64,000 nucleotides of DNA from Nocardiopsis gilva YIM 90087 (GCF_002263495.1 NZ_CP022753.1:3534001-3598000), one strand, 5' to 3'. Positions 17,542 through 26,324 are shown, numbered from the stretch's first letter. Notes: generated from the letters alone by a model not told the origin. Numbers and translations: made by a program.

Positions 17542-18460
17542 GCGCCCCGACGGGCGCCGTGGCCCCGCGCACCGGCGCGACGGCGCCGGACCGCTGGTCG
17601 TGGCGTGCGTGCGTCCCACCGACCCCCGCCCCGCGTCGACGCGCTGACCGGCGACATCGGCGTCGACGCGCGCTGCGCCGAGCTGCCACCAGGCGAGGCC
17701 GCGGCGGTGGAGCACGCGCTGCGGGTGGCCGAGGCCTGGTCGGGGCGGGTGCTGGTGGTCAGCGCGGGGCCCGCCGAGGTGGAGCCGGTGCTGCGCGAGA
17801 TCCTCGCGCTGGGGGCCGCCGTACTGCGCGTCCACGGCGCCGAGCGCGACCCCGACTCCGCGGCCGGGATCGCAGAAGACGAGCAGGCACTGGCCGCCGT
17901 TCTGGCCGCGGCCATCACGCAGAGTGCCGCAGCGCCGCCCGCGCTGGTGCTGTGCGGGGCCGGGTCCCCCCACCGGGGCACCGGGGCGCTGCCGGCGCTG
18001 CTGGCCCACGAGCTGGGCGCGGCCCAGGCGCTGGGTCTGGTGCGGCTGGAGGCGCAAACCGGCACGGTCGACGGCGCCCCCCTGGTCGGCGAGCGCCGAC
18101 TGGACGGCGGCCGCCGCGAACTGCTGCGGATCCCGGTGCCCGCGGTGTGCTCGGTGGAGGCGGGCGGGATGCGGCTGCGCCGCGCCCCGCTGGCCGGGGC
18201 GCTGGCGGCGGCCGACGCCCCCGTCCCCGGGCGGCGCCCGCACCGCCCCGCCGCCCGGGCGTGCGGGTCCGGGGGGTGCGCGCCTACCGCCCGCGCACCC
18301 GCCTGGTGCCGCCTCCCCGGGCGCGACGGCGCACGAGCGGCTGCTGGCCCTGACCAACGCCGCCCAGGACCGCGACCCGCCCACCGTCCTGGGCCCGCTG
18401 ACGGCGGAGCAGGCCGCCGAGGAACTGCTGGCCTTCCTGCGCCGCCACGGCTACCGGTGA
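17538..18460 (+). pseudogene. etfB: mycofactocin-associated ETF beta subunit (FixA-like), frameshifted as read
   Basis: ETF beta homology is spread over all three frames. VVACVRPTDPRP (17600-17635) is in one frame, DALTGDIG through GGMRLRRAPLAGAL (about 17632-18210) in the next, VRGVRAYRPRTRLV (18260-18310) in the third, and ERLLALTNAAQ to the stop returns to the first. Each step is of the minus-one type, as if one base were missing near C/G runs. A possible GTG start at 17538 overlaps fixX but would need one more step. Since its three partners are intact, consensus errors seem likelier than gene loss. Confidence 0.75.
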
Positions 18461-18560
18461 CCGGCGCTCGCCTGCCCGCCCCTGCCCGGCGACCAGGACA
18501 CCCGGCGGGGGGCTGCTGCGGGCCTTGCCGACCCCGACCCTGGTGGCTTAGCGTCACGCC

Positions 18561-19184
18561 ATGCGACCCGAGAGTAGCCCGAACCCCCGCAAACCCCATT
18601 CGATCATCGAGGAGGCGCGGCGGCGGCAGATCGTCGACGCCGCGATCACGACGGTGGCCAAGGTCGGCTACGCGCAGGCGTCGCTCGCTCAGATCGCCGA
18701 CAACGCGCGGATCAGCAAGAGTGTCATCTCCTACTACTTCGACGGCAAGGACGACCTGCTGGACCAGATCGTCGCCGAGATCTACGCCGACATCTGGGCC
18801 TTCATCGAGCCCCGGCTGGCGGCCGAGTCCCGGGCCCGCGACCGGCTGCGGGTCTACATCGCGGCGACCCTGGACTACATGCGGTCGCACCGGAAGCGCT
18901 CGATCGCGGTGATGACCATCGTCGGCAGCCACCGCCGGGAGGACGGGACGCTGCGCTTCGCCTCCCTGGGCGCCGACGATTCGATCACCGGTGAGCTGGT
19001 CGCGATCCTGCGCCAGGGCCAGCGCGACGGGGAGTTCCGCGACTTCGACCCCCAGGTGCTGGCCACCACCGTCAGCCGGGCGCTGACCGGGGCGCTGGCC
19101 ACGTGGGTCATGCACCCGGAGGTGGATCTGGAGCAGTACGCCACCGAGCTGGTCGCCCTGTTCGAGCTCGCCACCCACCGCTAG
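18561..19184 (+). CDS. TetR/AcrR family transcriptional regulator
   Basis: 207 residues. The N-terminal helix-turn-helix (IVDAAITTVAKVGYAQASL, ISKSVISYYFDGKDDLL) is typical of TetR, and the C-terminal ligand/dimer half is helical. It follows the ETF beta gene on the same strand by 100 bases and may control the cluster. It does not look like the mycobacterial MftR sequence, whose recognition helix region differs, so I do not call it MftR. The ligand is unknown. Confidence 0.88.
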   Translation: MRPESSPNPRKPHSIIEEARRRQIVDAAITTVAKVGYAQASLAQIADNARISKSVISYYFDGKDDLLDQIVAEIYADIWAFIEPRLAAESRARDRLRVYIAATLDYMRSHRKRSIAVMTIVGSHRREDGTLRFASLGADDSITGELVAILRQGQRDGEFRDFDPQVLATTVSRALTGALATWVMHPEVDLEQYATELVALFELATHR

Positions 19185-19300
19185 ATGGTTGATGGGAGAT
19201 CTTCGGCCTGGCCGGTGGTGCCAGGCGAGCAGCGGACGCATGAGCGCGACGGCGCGCCCGCAGGCCTCCGGCGGTGCGTTTACCGCGCCACACCACCGCT

Positions 19301-19374
19301 CCCTCCGTTGATCTCGGCGTTATCGACGGAATTTTGGCGGGAATTCCGTCGATAACCCCGAGATCAACGGAGGG
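19301..19374. repeat. 33-bp near-perfect palindrome between convergent genes
   Basis: Arms 19301-19333 and 19342-19374 pair with a single mismatch around an 8-base loop TTGGCGGG. The arms begin CCCTCCGTTGATCTCGG and end GACGGAATT. It lies between the 3' ends of the TetR gene and the exonuclease gene, so it could serve as a bidirectional terminator, but the stem is much longer and less GC-rich than the other terminators in the window. A repeated intergenic palindrome (REP/MITE-like) is an alternative. The remaining bases 19185-19654 show no gene. Confidence 0.75.
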
Positions 19375-19654
19375 GAGGCGGGAAACCTGCCCGGGCTGGG
19401 CAGGGCCGCTCCAGCCGACTCTCATCACCGATCTAGGCGCCGCTCGATGCCCGCCCGCCGGGCCTCCAGGAACCGCCTGGGAAGGCCGGGGGCCACCGCA
19501 TCAAGCGCGCAGAGGTCCGGCGTCGGCGACGCCCTCCCGGACGGCCCAGGCGCGCACGGCCCCCGTAGGGCGCTCCAGCGGGAGCGGCGGCCGCAGAGGT
19601 GTCGGGCCGACGCCGAGGGGGCCGGGGCTGCATCGGTGGAACGGCCTGGCCCTG

Positions 19655-20633
19655 TCAGGGGTGGGCCAGGGCCAGGCGGGCGCGGAATTCGGCCTCGGTG
19701 ATGATGTCGATGCGCTGGCCGCGGGCCCGGTAGGCCTCGGCCCGGAGGTGCTTGCTGGTCTTGCCCGTCCCGTCGTGGGCGCCGATGACCAGGACGTCGG
19801 TGGCGCGGGTGACGTTCTTGGCGGGTCGGCCACCGGCCTCGGCGATGCGCTTCCAGGCCTCGGGTTTGTCCATGGCGTCCAGGTCGCCGGAGACGCACAC
19901 GGTGCGCCCGTACAGCGGGCCGGTGGGGTCGGCGTGGGGGTCGGGTTCGGGCAGTGGGGCGCGGCTGGCCTCCTGCCAGCGGGCGAAGCGGTCCTGGGCG
20001 GCCGCGGCGGGCGCGGGGCCGGTGGGGAGCGGCCCTCGGCGCATCCGACGGCGCGGCGTGGTGCGCCTCCAGGCGGCCCAGGCGCAGGCGGGCGGCGCGG
20101 GCCAGGTCGCGCAGCGCGGTGGTGCCGAAGTGGCCCAGGGCGGCGATGACGACGCGCGCGGCGGCCTCGGCGTCGGCGTCGGCCCGGTGGTGGCGGGTGA
20201 TCGGGTGGCCGATGTGGGCGCAGACCGTGGGCAGCCGGTGGTCGGGCAGGCCCTGCCAGGTGCGCCGGGCCAGGGCCAGGGTGCAGGCGTAGTCGAGCCC
20301 AGGCCAGCCCTGCCCGGTGTGGGCGCAGGCACCGCGCAGCACACCCATGTCGAAGGCCGCGTTGTGCGCGACCAGCACGCCGCCGTCGGCGAAGTCGAGG
20401 ATGCGGGCGCGCACCTCGGGCCAGTGCGGCGCGTCGGCGACATCGGCGGCGGTGATGCCGTGGACGGCGGTGTTGTGGCGGGTGAAGAAGTCCACGGGGC
20501 GCGGCGGGCGGATCAGGGTGCTGTACCGGTCCACGACCGCGCCGTCGGCCACCCGCACCAGGCCGACCGCGCAGGCGCTGCCCCGGTCCTGGTTGGCGGT
20601 CTCGAAGTCGATCGCGGTCCAGGTGTCGGCCAC
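19655..20633 (-). pseudogene. DnaQ-like 3'-5' exonuclease with C-terminal BRCT domain, frameshifted as read
   Basis: The first ~195 residues form a DEDDh exonuclease: AIDFETANQ (Asp, Glu), LVAHNAAFDMGVL (Asp) and HHRADADAEAAA (His, Asp). Near 20040 homology jumps frame to QDRFARWQEA and then a BRCT domain, GRTVCVSGDLD, with a Trp/Gly-rich core and THAT-type end (ATDVLVIG). Fusion of a DnaQ exonuclease to BRCT is a known actinobacterial layout related to DNA polymerase III epsilon. GTG start at 20633. The shift here is plus-one (or two losses), unlike the others. Confidence 0.75.
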
Positions 20634-20757
20634 GGGGCGCCTCCTGCGGGTCGCGCTGTGCGGTGCATCAGAGCGTGAGGCTACCGCTGTGCGGGGGTGG
20701 GCGCCGCGAAACGGGCGCATCCGCCCGGCGCCCGTGGCCGGGGCGGGCGGCCGGGGG

Positions 20758-21420
20758 TCAGGAGGAGGAGTCGGTGAGCTGGGCGGCGTTGGCTTCGCGC
20801 CGCGCGAAGACGTCGTTGGCCATCTCGTTCATCTGCTTGAGCACCTTCTTGCGGGCGCGTGCGGCCAGACGGTCGATGTAGAGGCGGCCGTAGGTGTGGT
20901 CGGTCTCGTGCTGCAGGCACCGGGCGAAGTAGCCGGTGCCCTCCACCACCAGGGGGCGGCCGTCCTTGTCGAAGCCGCGCACCACCGCGTGCTCGGCGCG
21001 GGGCAGCTCGGCGTGCGGGCCGGGCACCGACAGGCAGCCCTCGTTCTCCACCACCAGCGGGGTCTGGTCGGGGTCGCGCTCGTCGAGCACGGGGTTGATG
21101 ACGTGGCCGACGTGGCGCACCCCGTCGTCATCGGGGCAGTCGTAGACGAAGATCCGCAGGTCCTCGCCGACCTGGTTGCCGGCCAGGCCCACCCCCTCGG
21201 CCACGTACATGGTGCGGAACATGTCGTCGATGAGCGCCGCGAGCTCCGGGGTGCCGAACTGGGCGGGGTCGACGTCCCGGTTGCGCCGGTGCAGCACGTC
21301 GTCGCCGACGACGGTGATCCGCAGCACCTTGCCCCGGGCGGCTTCGGGCGCCGTCTCGGGATAGGAGTCGACCGGTTCGCCTTGCACGCGCACCCGCGTG
21401 TCGATGGACTGCTCCGACAT
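20758..21420 (-). CDS. def: peptide deformylase
   Basis: Removes the N-formyl group from nascent proteins using a bound metal ion. 220 residues from the Met at 21420. All three signature motifs are present: GVGLAGNQVG (family GxGLAxxQ), ENEGCLSVPG with the metal Cys, and QHETDHTYG with two metal His and the catalytic Glu. A basic Lys/Arg-rich C-terminal helix follows. The in-frame start at 21528 would add 36 residues with no support. Stands alone, with no fmt neighbour. Confidence 0.95.
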   Translation of the reverse strand: MSEQSIDTRVRVQGEPVDSYPETAPEAARGKVLRITVVGDDVLHRRNRDVDPAQFGTPELAALIDDMFRTMYVAEGVGLAGNQVGEDLRIFVYDCPDDDGVRHVGHVINPVLDERDPDQTPLVVENEGCLSVPGPHAELPRAEHAVVRGFDKDGRPLVVEGTGYFARCLQHETDHTYGRLYIDRLAARARKKVLKQMNEMANDVFARREANAAQLTDSSS

Positions 21421-21622
21421 GCCTGATCTGCTCTTTCCGGTCCCGGACGGTTCTCGGCGCGCCCCTGCGGCGGCACGACCTTCGCAAAATAGCACGAATG
21501 TACAGATTGGGCCGGTCATGTGCGCCACCCGGCGGCACGCGCCCCCGCCCTCTGCCCACTATTGTCCCCGCCCGGCCGCCCCGGCCGGGCCACAACCGGC
21601 AACCGGCCGGGCGGGGAAGCGC

Positions 21623-22036
21623 TCAGGGGGCCACCGCCACCGCCTCGACCTCCACGAGCTGGTCGTCGTAGCCCAGGACGGCCACACCCAGCAGGGTGCC
21701 GGGGACGTCGTGCTCCCCGAAGTGCGCGCGCACGACGTCCCAGGCCGCCACCAGGTCGGCCTGCTCGCCGGAGGCCACATACACCGTGGTCTTGACGACA
21801 TCGGCGAGCTGGGCGCCCGCGCCCTGCAGGGCGGTGGTGAGGTTGCGCATCGCCTGGTCGGCCTGGGCGGCGTAGTCGCCGACGCCCACGGTGGCCCCCG
21901 CGGCGTCCAGCGGGCAGGCGCCCGCGGTGAAGATGGTGCGCGGCGGGGCGTGCACGGCCGCGGCATAGGCGTAGTCGACGGTGTCGGTGAGGCGGTCGTT
22001 GCGGATGAGTTCGATGCGGTGATTCACGCCGCGCAT
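21623..22036 (-). CDS. RidA/YjgF family protein
   Basis: 137 residues of the RidA (YER057c/UK114) fold, which in characterised members hydrolyses reactive enamines and imines. Visible are FTAGACPLDAAG in the first sheet, AMRNLTTALQGAGA, VVKTTVYVA and the end LGVAVLGYDDQLVEVEAVAV. The canonical Arg of true RidA in the CxRPxV-like region is not seen, so this is likely a Rid-like subgroup member of unclear specificity. A GTG at 22027 is an alternative start. Confidence 0.85.
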   Translation of the reverse strand: MRGVNHRIELIRNDRLTDTVDYAYAAAVHAPPRTIFTAGACPLDAAGATVGVGDYAAQADQAMRNLTTALQGAGAQLADVVKTTVYVASGEQADLVAAWDVVRAHFGEHDVPGTLLGVAVLGYDDQLVEVEAVAVAP

Positions 22037-22124
22037 GCTAGAGGCCCCCGCGGGGCGGGGCGAGGTATTTTTCCGCTGCGCGCCCCGCGGCGGACTCCAC
22101 GGCCCGCGCGGGGCCGCCCCGCCG

Positions 22125-22568
22125 CTACCGGTGCCAGCCGTTGCCCTGGGTCAAGCAGCGCACCAGGTAGTCGCGCAGCGACACCACGGCCAGCCGCCGC
22201 CGGTCGGTCTCGTGGTCCCACACGACGATGCCCGGCCCGTAGTCGGTGTGCACGTAGGCGAACTGCGGGCCCATGTCGCTGTCGCCGAAGAAGATCATCT
22301 CGTCGAACGGCGCGTACAGCTCCAGGTAGTCGGGTTCGGCGCGCATGGCGAGGTTGTCCTCGATCAGCCGCTCCACCGGCCACACGATCGCGTCGCCGTA
22401 GGCGTTGTACACCCCGTCGCATTCGCGTAGCAGGGATCCCAGCTCGAAGGGCATCGGCAGCACCAGCGCCTTCTCCACCTCGGCCAGCATCGCCTCATCG
22501 GCCGGTCCGGGCAACTCCGCCTCGGGGTACAGTTCCACGATCAGTTCACGCCACACATAGGGAATCAT
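22125..22568 (-). CDS. SMI1/KNR4 (SUKH) family protein
   Basis: 147 residues. The N-terminal helix and LPMPFELGSLLRECDGVYNAYGD match the SUKH core (P-x-L-x2-LLR-x2-DG). A later DEMIFFGDSDMG is followed by an aromatic strand and a final helix with DYLVRCL. SUKH proteins are immunity proteins of contact-dependent toxins in many bacteria; some are solitary with unknown roles. No toxin gene is next to it. The Met at 22568 starts the domain; longer frames up to 22709 add unrelated sequence. Confidence 0.85.
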   Translation of the reverse strand: MIPYVWRELIVELYPEAELPGPADEAMLAEVEKALVLPMPFELGSLLRECDGVYNAYGDAIVWPVERLIEDNLAMRAEPDYLELYAPFDEMIFFGDSDMGPQFAYVHTDYGPGIVVWDHETDRRRLAVVSLRDYLVRCLTQGNGWHR

Positions 22569-22736
22569 CACAGGTCGTGGCAAGGCACGAGAAACCGACG
22601 GCCGCGAGTCGACAGAATCCGACCGGGAATTCACCACATCGGCACCCGTGGGCGATATGCGCGCCCAGTGCCCCAGGCGCCGCAGCCGCCCCAATCCTCC
22701 CGCCCCCACCCCGCGGCGCCGTGCGCGCGACGGTCC

Positions 22737-23852
22737 TCACGGGCGCAGCGGCAGCTGCGCGGTGAGCCGGTAGCCCCCACCCGGCGTCGGGCCCGCCCGC
22801 AGGGTGCCACCCAGACTCAGCGCCCGCTCCCGCAGCCCCGCCAGCCCGTGCCCGCCGGAGGGCAGCTCCAGCGGCGGCGCCGTGGGCGCGTCGTTGTCGA
22901 CGTCGATGCGCAACCGGGCCTCGTCCTCCCCCAACCGCACCCGCACCGGCGCGCCCGGCGCGTGCTTGCCCGCGTTCGTCAACGCCTCCTGCACGATGCG
23001 GAACGCGGCCCGCTGCAGCGGCTCGGGCCAGGCCGGCCCCTCCTCGTCGGGCACCGAAAGGTCGGCGGTGATGTGCGGCCCAGCCTCCGCGATGAGGCGG
23101 GGCAGGTCGGCCAGGGTCGGCTGGGGCGCCAACCCCGTGGAGCCCGCCCCCGAGGCGCGCAGGACCGCGACCATGTGCCGCAGCTCGCCCAGCGTGGCCA
23201 CACTGCGCCGCCGGATCTCCGCGGCGGCCTCGGTGACCTCCGCGTCGTGCGCGGCGACCTGCAACGCCCCGGCCTGCACGCTGATCAGACTGACCTGGTG
23301 GGCGACGACGTCATGCATCTCGCGGGCGAGCCGGGCACGCTCGGTGGCCAGCACCTTCTCCGCCATGAGCTCGCGCTCACTGGCCTGGCTGCGCTGCAGC
23401 TCGCACAACCGCTCCTCCAGCTCGGAGCGGGTGCGCACCAGCAGCCCCAGCGCGGCCGGGGCCAGCCCGGTCAGCACCGAGTACCCGGCGATCAGCACCA
23501 CCTCCGACACATCGGCCCCGCCCAGGAACTCCCGCATCTCGCTGAGGGGGTAGGGCACCATGTCGAAGATGATGACCAGCACCATCCCCGCGGCCACCGC
23601 CCAGCGGCGCCGGTCATAGCGCGCCACCGTGTACAGCGCGACGATGGACGCCGACCACAGGTAGGGGATCCACAGCGCCGGAAGGGTCGCCAGCAGAACC
23701 GGCCAGGGCCAGCGGCGCCGCAGCGGAAGCACCGCGGCCGCGAACAGGGCGGTGCCCAGCTGCACCGGGCCCTCGCTGCCCACCAGCAGCAGCGACTCCA
23801 CCACCGCCACGACCACCGGCAGCCCCAGCGCCGCCCACGTGGGCATCCTCAC
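22737..23852 (-). CDS. sensor histidine kinase, NarL-partner type
   Basis: About 371 residues. Five or six membrane segments cover roughly the first 160 residues. A coiled helix and the HisKA_3 phospho-acceptor LAREMHDVVAHQVSL follow near 195. The ATPase domain has IVQEALTNAGKHAP (N box) and SGGHGLAGLRERA (G box). GTG at 23852 overlaps the stop of the regulator by four bases; an ATG six bases further in (23846) is equally possible. It pairs with the downstream-numbered regulator as one operon. The signal sensed is unknown. Confidence 0.92.
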   Translation of the reverse strand: MRMPTWAALGLPVVVAVVESLLLVGSEGPVQLGTALFAAAVLPLRRRWPWPVLLATLPALWIPYLWSASIVALYTVARYDRRRWAVAAGMVLVIIFDMVPYPLSEMREFLGGADVSEVVLIAGYSVLTGLAPAALGLLVRTRSELEERLCELQRSQASERELMAEKVLATERARLAREMHDVVAHQVSLISVQAGALQVAAHDAEVTEAAAEIRRRSVATLGELRHMVAVLRASGAGSTGLAPQPTLADLPRLIAEAGPHITADLSVPDEEGPAWPEPLQRAAFRIVQEALTNAGKHAPGAPVRVRLGEDEARLRIDVDNDAPTAPPLELPSGGHGLAGLRERALSLGGTLRAGPTPGGGYRLTAQLPLRP

Positions 23853-24499
23853 CCGCGACCCCACATCTCCACCGGCCCGGCGCGGTGCGCGATGACGGCG
23901 GCCTGCACCCGGTTGGCGGCGTCCAGCTTGTCCAGCAGCACACTCACGTGGTCCTTGACCGTGCCCAGCCCCAGGTGGAGGCGCTCGGCGATCTCGGCGT
24001 TGGAGCACCCTTCGGCCAGCAGCCCCAGCACGTCGCGCTCACGCGCGGTCAACCCCTCGACCCACGCCGGCAGCGGGCGCTCGGCCTCGGCGCGGGCGTC
24101 GACCATGCGGTGGGTCACCGCCGCGGAGAACGTGGTCCCGCCGCTGGCCAGCAGCCGCACCGCCTGCACCAGCTGCTCGGGGTCGGTGTCCTTGAGGAGG
24201 TAGCCGGCCGCGCCCGACCGCAGCGCACGCGTGATGAACTCGTCGGTGTCGAACGTCGTGAGCATCGCCACCACCGGCGGGTCGGCCTGCGCGCGCAGGC
24301 GCCGCAGCACACTCAGCCCATCAACTTTGGGCATGCGGATGTCCAGCAGGACGACGTCGGGGCGGGTGCGTTCGATGAGCCCGACCGCCTGCACCCCGTC
24401 CCCGGTCCCCACCACCTCGATGTCCCCACCTGACCGCAGGATCATGGACAGCCCCGTCTGGATCAGGGTCTCGTCATCGACGATCACCACGCGGATCAC
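23849..24499 (-). CDS. LuxR/NarL-family response regulator
   Basis: 216 residues. Receiver: VVIVDDE at the N terminus, phospho-acceptor Asp in VVLLDIRMPKVDG, Thr in MLTTF and Lys in YLLKDTD. C-terminal GerE helix-turn-helix: LTARERDVLGLLAEG and NAEIAERLHLGLGTVKDHVS. GTG at 24499 with AAAGGTGG nine bases upstream fixes the start; a longer upstream frame crosses non-coding hairpin DNA and is not real. First gene of a two-gene operon with the kinase. Confidence 0.93.
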   Translation of the reverse strand: MIRVVIVDDETLIQTGLSMILRSGGDIEVVGTGDGVQAVGLIERTRPDVVLLDIRMPKVDGLSVLRRLRAQADPPVVAMLTTFDTDEFITRALRSGAAGYLLKDTDPEQLVQAVRLLASGGTTFSAAVTHRMVDARAEAERPLPAWVEGLTARERDVLGLLAEGCSNAEIAERLHLGLGTVKDHVSVLLDKLDAANRVQAAVIAHRAGPVEMWGRG

Positions 24500-25432
24500 T
24501 GGTCCACCTTTACTGAGCAGGCAACATCTGGGCGGTGCGCGCAACGACTCTAAAGGCACGCACACCGCGCTGTCTCCTCCGCGAGGAGGAGGGCGATCCA
24601 GCCACTCGGCGGGGGTGCGACCGACGCTCAGCGGGTGCGCGCGGCTGAGACGAAGGAAATGATCACGCATGTGATCTTCTCCCCCGCACGCCGCCGGGCC
24701 GCGGCCCCACGGCGCGGCCGGCGCCCAGCGGGTCCGCCGCTCCCCTTCCAGCGGACCCCGCACGGCCGCAGGCGGCGGCACCCCACCGGGGCGGGTGGCG
24801 TGGTGGCAGACCGGCCCTAGGACGGATAGGGCCGACCTTCCACCACGGGGCAGGGGGAGGCAGCGGGGACTCCGCCGCTCCCTGCCCTGCTCCGCGCTCG
24901 ACACACAAGCGCGGGACCTGCGGGTGGTGGGCGCGACCGCGCCCACCACCCGGGCGGGGCCGGCGGATCCCGGCCCCGCCCCGCCCCGAATCCCACCCCG
25001 CTGCGCACGACCCGCCGGACTGTGGCGATGCCCACGGTCCCCACGTTCTGCGGCCCTGGCGCCGCAATGTCCTGGTGCCCTGGCGTTTGAGGGCACCAGC
25101 GCGGGTGGCCCGCGACGGCGGGTCCGGGCCACCCGCCCCCCGGGGCGCGCCTCGCCCACTCTCCCCTCCCCGCCGCCTGCAGGCGGGATCCGGCGGGGCC
25201 CGCCCACGGGGGCGGCGGGCCCCGCACAAATATCCCCGGCCGGTGGAATATCATCGGGATACCCCCTGTTAGAGGGGGTGCGGGTCGGTGCGGTCAATAA
25301 GTGTCCCCCGGGCTCCATTCATTGCCTTCGCGGAATACCGCGCCCGTCCCACCCCGGTGGGCGGGCGGCCTTCGGAGCCGCGTTGTGCCCTACGCCGTGA
25401 GGCGACCGCCGTACCGACCCCGCAATTTCAGC

Positions 25433-25469
25433 AACGGGCCCCGCAGCACACACAGCTGCGGGGCCCGTT
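25433..25469. terminator. perfect 15-bp hairpin, terminator-like
   Basis: Arms AACGGGCCCCGCAGC and its exact complement with loop ACACACA. No T-run follows on either strand, as is common in actinomycetes. It sits 94 bases before the SDR gene in a gap between divergent genes, so it implies a transcript of its own within the gap, or insulates the SDR promoter. Confidence 0.65.
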
Positions 25470-25530
25470 CGCGTCAGACGGCCCGTGTCCTCGCCACCCG
25501 CTCACGGCCGCGCTCCGGCCGGTTTGACCC

Positions 25531-25544
25531 TGACGTTGGCGTCA
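25531..25544. promoter_or_regulatory. MerR-type operator candidate before the SDR gene
   Basis: TGACG-TTGG-CGTCA is a perfect dyad beginning 32 bases before the SDR ATG, just after a TTGACC element (25524-25529). MerR-family activators bind such dyads between promoter hexamers, and a MerR gene follows the SDR. A -10-like TCGACT (25551-25556) would place the transcript start at or next to the ATG, suggesting a leaderless message. Confidence 0.55.
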
Positions 25545-25562
25545 ACGTTGTCGACTGCGCCC

Positions 25563-26324
25563 ATGAACACGTCCACCACCCAGCTGCAGGACACCACCGT
25601 CATCGTCACCGGCGCGGGATCAGGAATCGGCCGCGCCACCGCACGCGCCGCCGCCGACCAGGGCGCCCGCGTCCTGGCCGTGGGCCGACGACACGACGCG
25701 CTTCAGGCCACCGCCCACAACCACCCCGGCATCGTCTGCCTCCCGGCCGACATCACCGCCCCTGACGCCCCCGACGCCATCGCCCAGGCCGCCCGCACCC
25801 GGCTGGGGCGCATCGACGCCCTGGTCAACAACGCCGCCATCCTCGGCGGCGGCCCAGTGGGCACCATCACCCGCCCCGAAGCCGTCCGCCTGTTCGACAC
25901 CAACCTGATCTCGCCGATGCTGCTGGCTCAGGCGGTCCTGGGCGACCTGGAGGCCACGGGCGGGGTTGTCGCCAACGTCTCCACCGCGGTAGGGCAGCGC
26001 GGCTGGGCGGGCAGCGGCCTGTATGCCGCCTCCAAGGCGGCCCTGGAGGCGGTCACCCGCAGTTGGGCGGTGGAGGTGGCGCCGCGCGGCGTGCGCGTGG
26101 TCGCGGTGGCACCCGGCGCCATCGACACCCCCATCGGCGCGAACAACGGCCTGTCGCCCCAGCGCCGCGAGGAGATCCGCGCCTGGCAGATCGCCGCCAC
26201 CCCGATGGGTCGCCACGGCCGCCCCGAGGAGGTCGCCTGGGCGCTGTGCGCGCTGATCGGCCCCCAGGCGTCGTTCGTCACCGGTGTGGTGCTGCCCGTG
26301 GACGGGGGCGCGGTCGTGGGCTGA
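25563..26324 (+). CDS. short-chain dehydrogenase/reductase
   Basis: 253 residues. Classical SDR: TGAGSGIGRA nucleotide motif near residue 17, NNAAILGG (NNAG equivalent), Ser in VANVSTAVGQ, and YAASKAALE with the catalytic Tyr-x3-Lys. C terminus FVTGVVLPVDGGAVVG is typical of the FabG-like branch. NAD(P)-dependent oxidation or reduction of an unknown alcohol/ketone. The upstream dyad and the MerR gene 366 bases downstream suggest inducible control. Confidence 0.92.
   Translation: MNTSTTQLQDTTVIVTGAGSGIGRATARAAADQGARVLAVGRRHDALQATAHNHPGIVCLPADITAPDAPDAIAQAARTRLGRIDALVNNAAILGGGPVGTITRPEAVRLFDTNLISPMLLAQAVLGDLEATGGVVANVSTAVGQRGWAGSGLYAASKAALEAVTRSWAVEVAPRGVRVVAVAPGAIDTPIGANNGLSPQRREEIRAWQIAATPMGRHGRPEEVAWALCALIGPQASFVTGVVLPVDGGAVVG

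Larger units (their letters stand above)
24500..25562. other. gene-free region dense in strong hairpins
   Basis: About 1.06 kb between two divergent genes with no credible protein. It holds many perfect inverted repeats. Examples are CTCCTC-CGC-GAGGAG (24577-24591), a 14-15 bp stem at 24921-24952, CTGGTGCCC/GGGCACCAG (25072-25099), a 12-bp stem GCGGGTGGCCCG with its partner just downstream (about 25100-25136), GCGGGGCCCGCC/GGCGGGCCCCGC (25194-25225), ACCCCC/GGGGGT (25261-25280) and a 15-bp terminator-like stem at 25433-25469. This may be one or more structured RNAs or a terminator array. No tRNA, RNase P, SRP or tmRNA signature was recognised. Confidence 0.6.

Noticed and set aside
18561-19184. 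TetR gene as MftR
   Set aside because: The DNA-binding region does not resemble the mycobacterial MftR sequence; only position suggests it.
22024-22422. 132-codon minus-strand frame overlapping the SMI1/KNR4 gene
   Set aside because: Out-of-frame shadow of the SUKH gene.
24661-24676. GATCAC-GCAT-GTGATC as an operator of the two-component operon
   Set aside because: Lies about 160 bases upstream of the regulator start with no promoter context; one of many hairpins in the gap.
25265-25470. RNase P, SRP or tmRNA gene near the strong hairpin
   Set aside because: Conserved cores of those RNAs are not present; only generic stems are seen.
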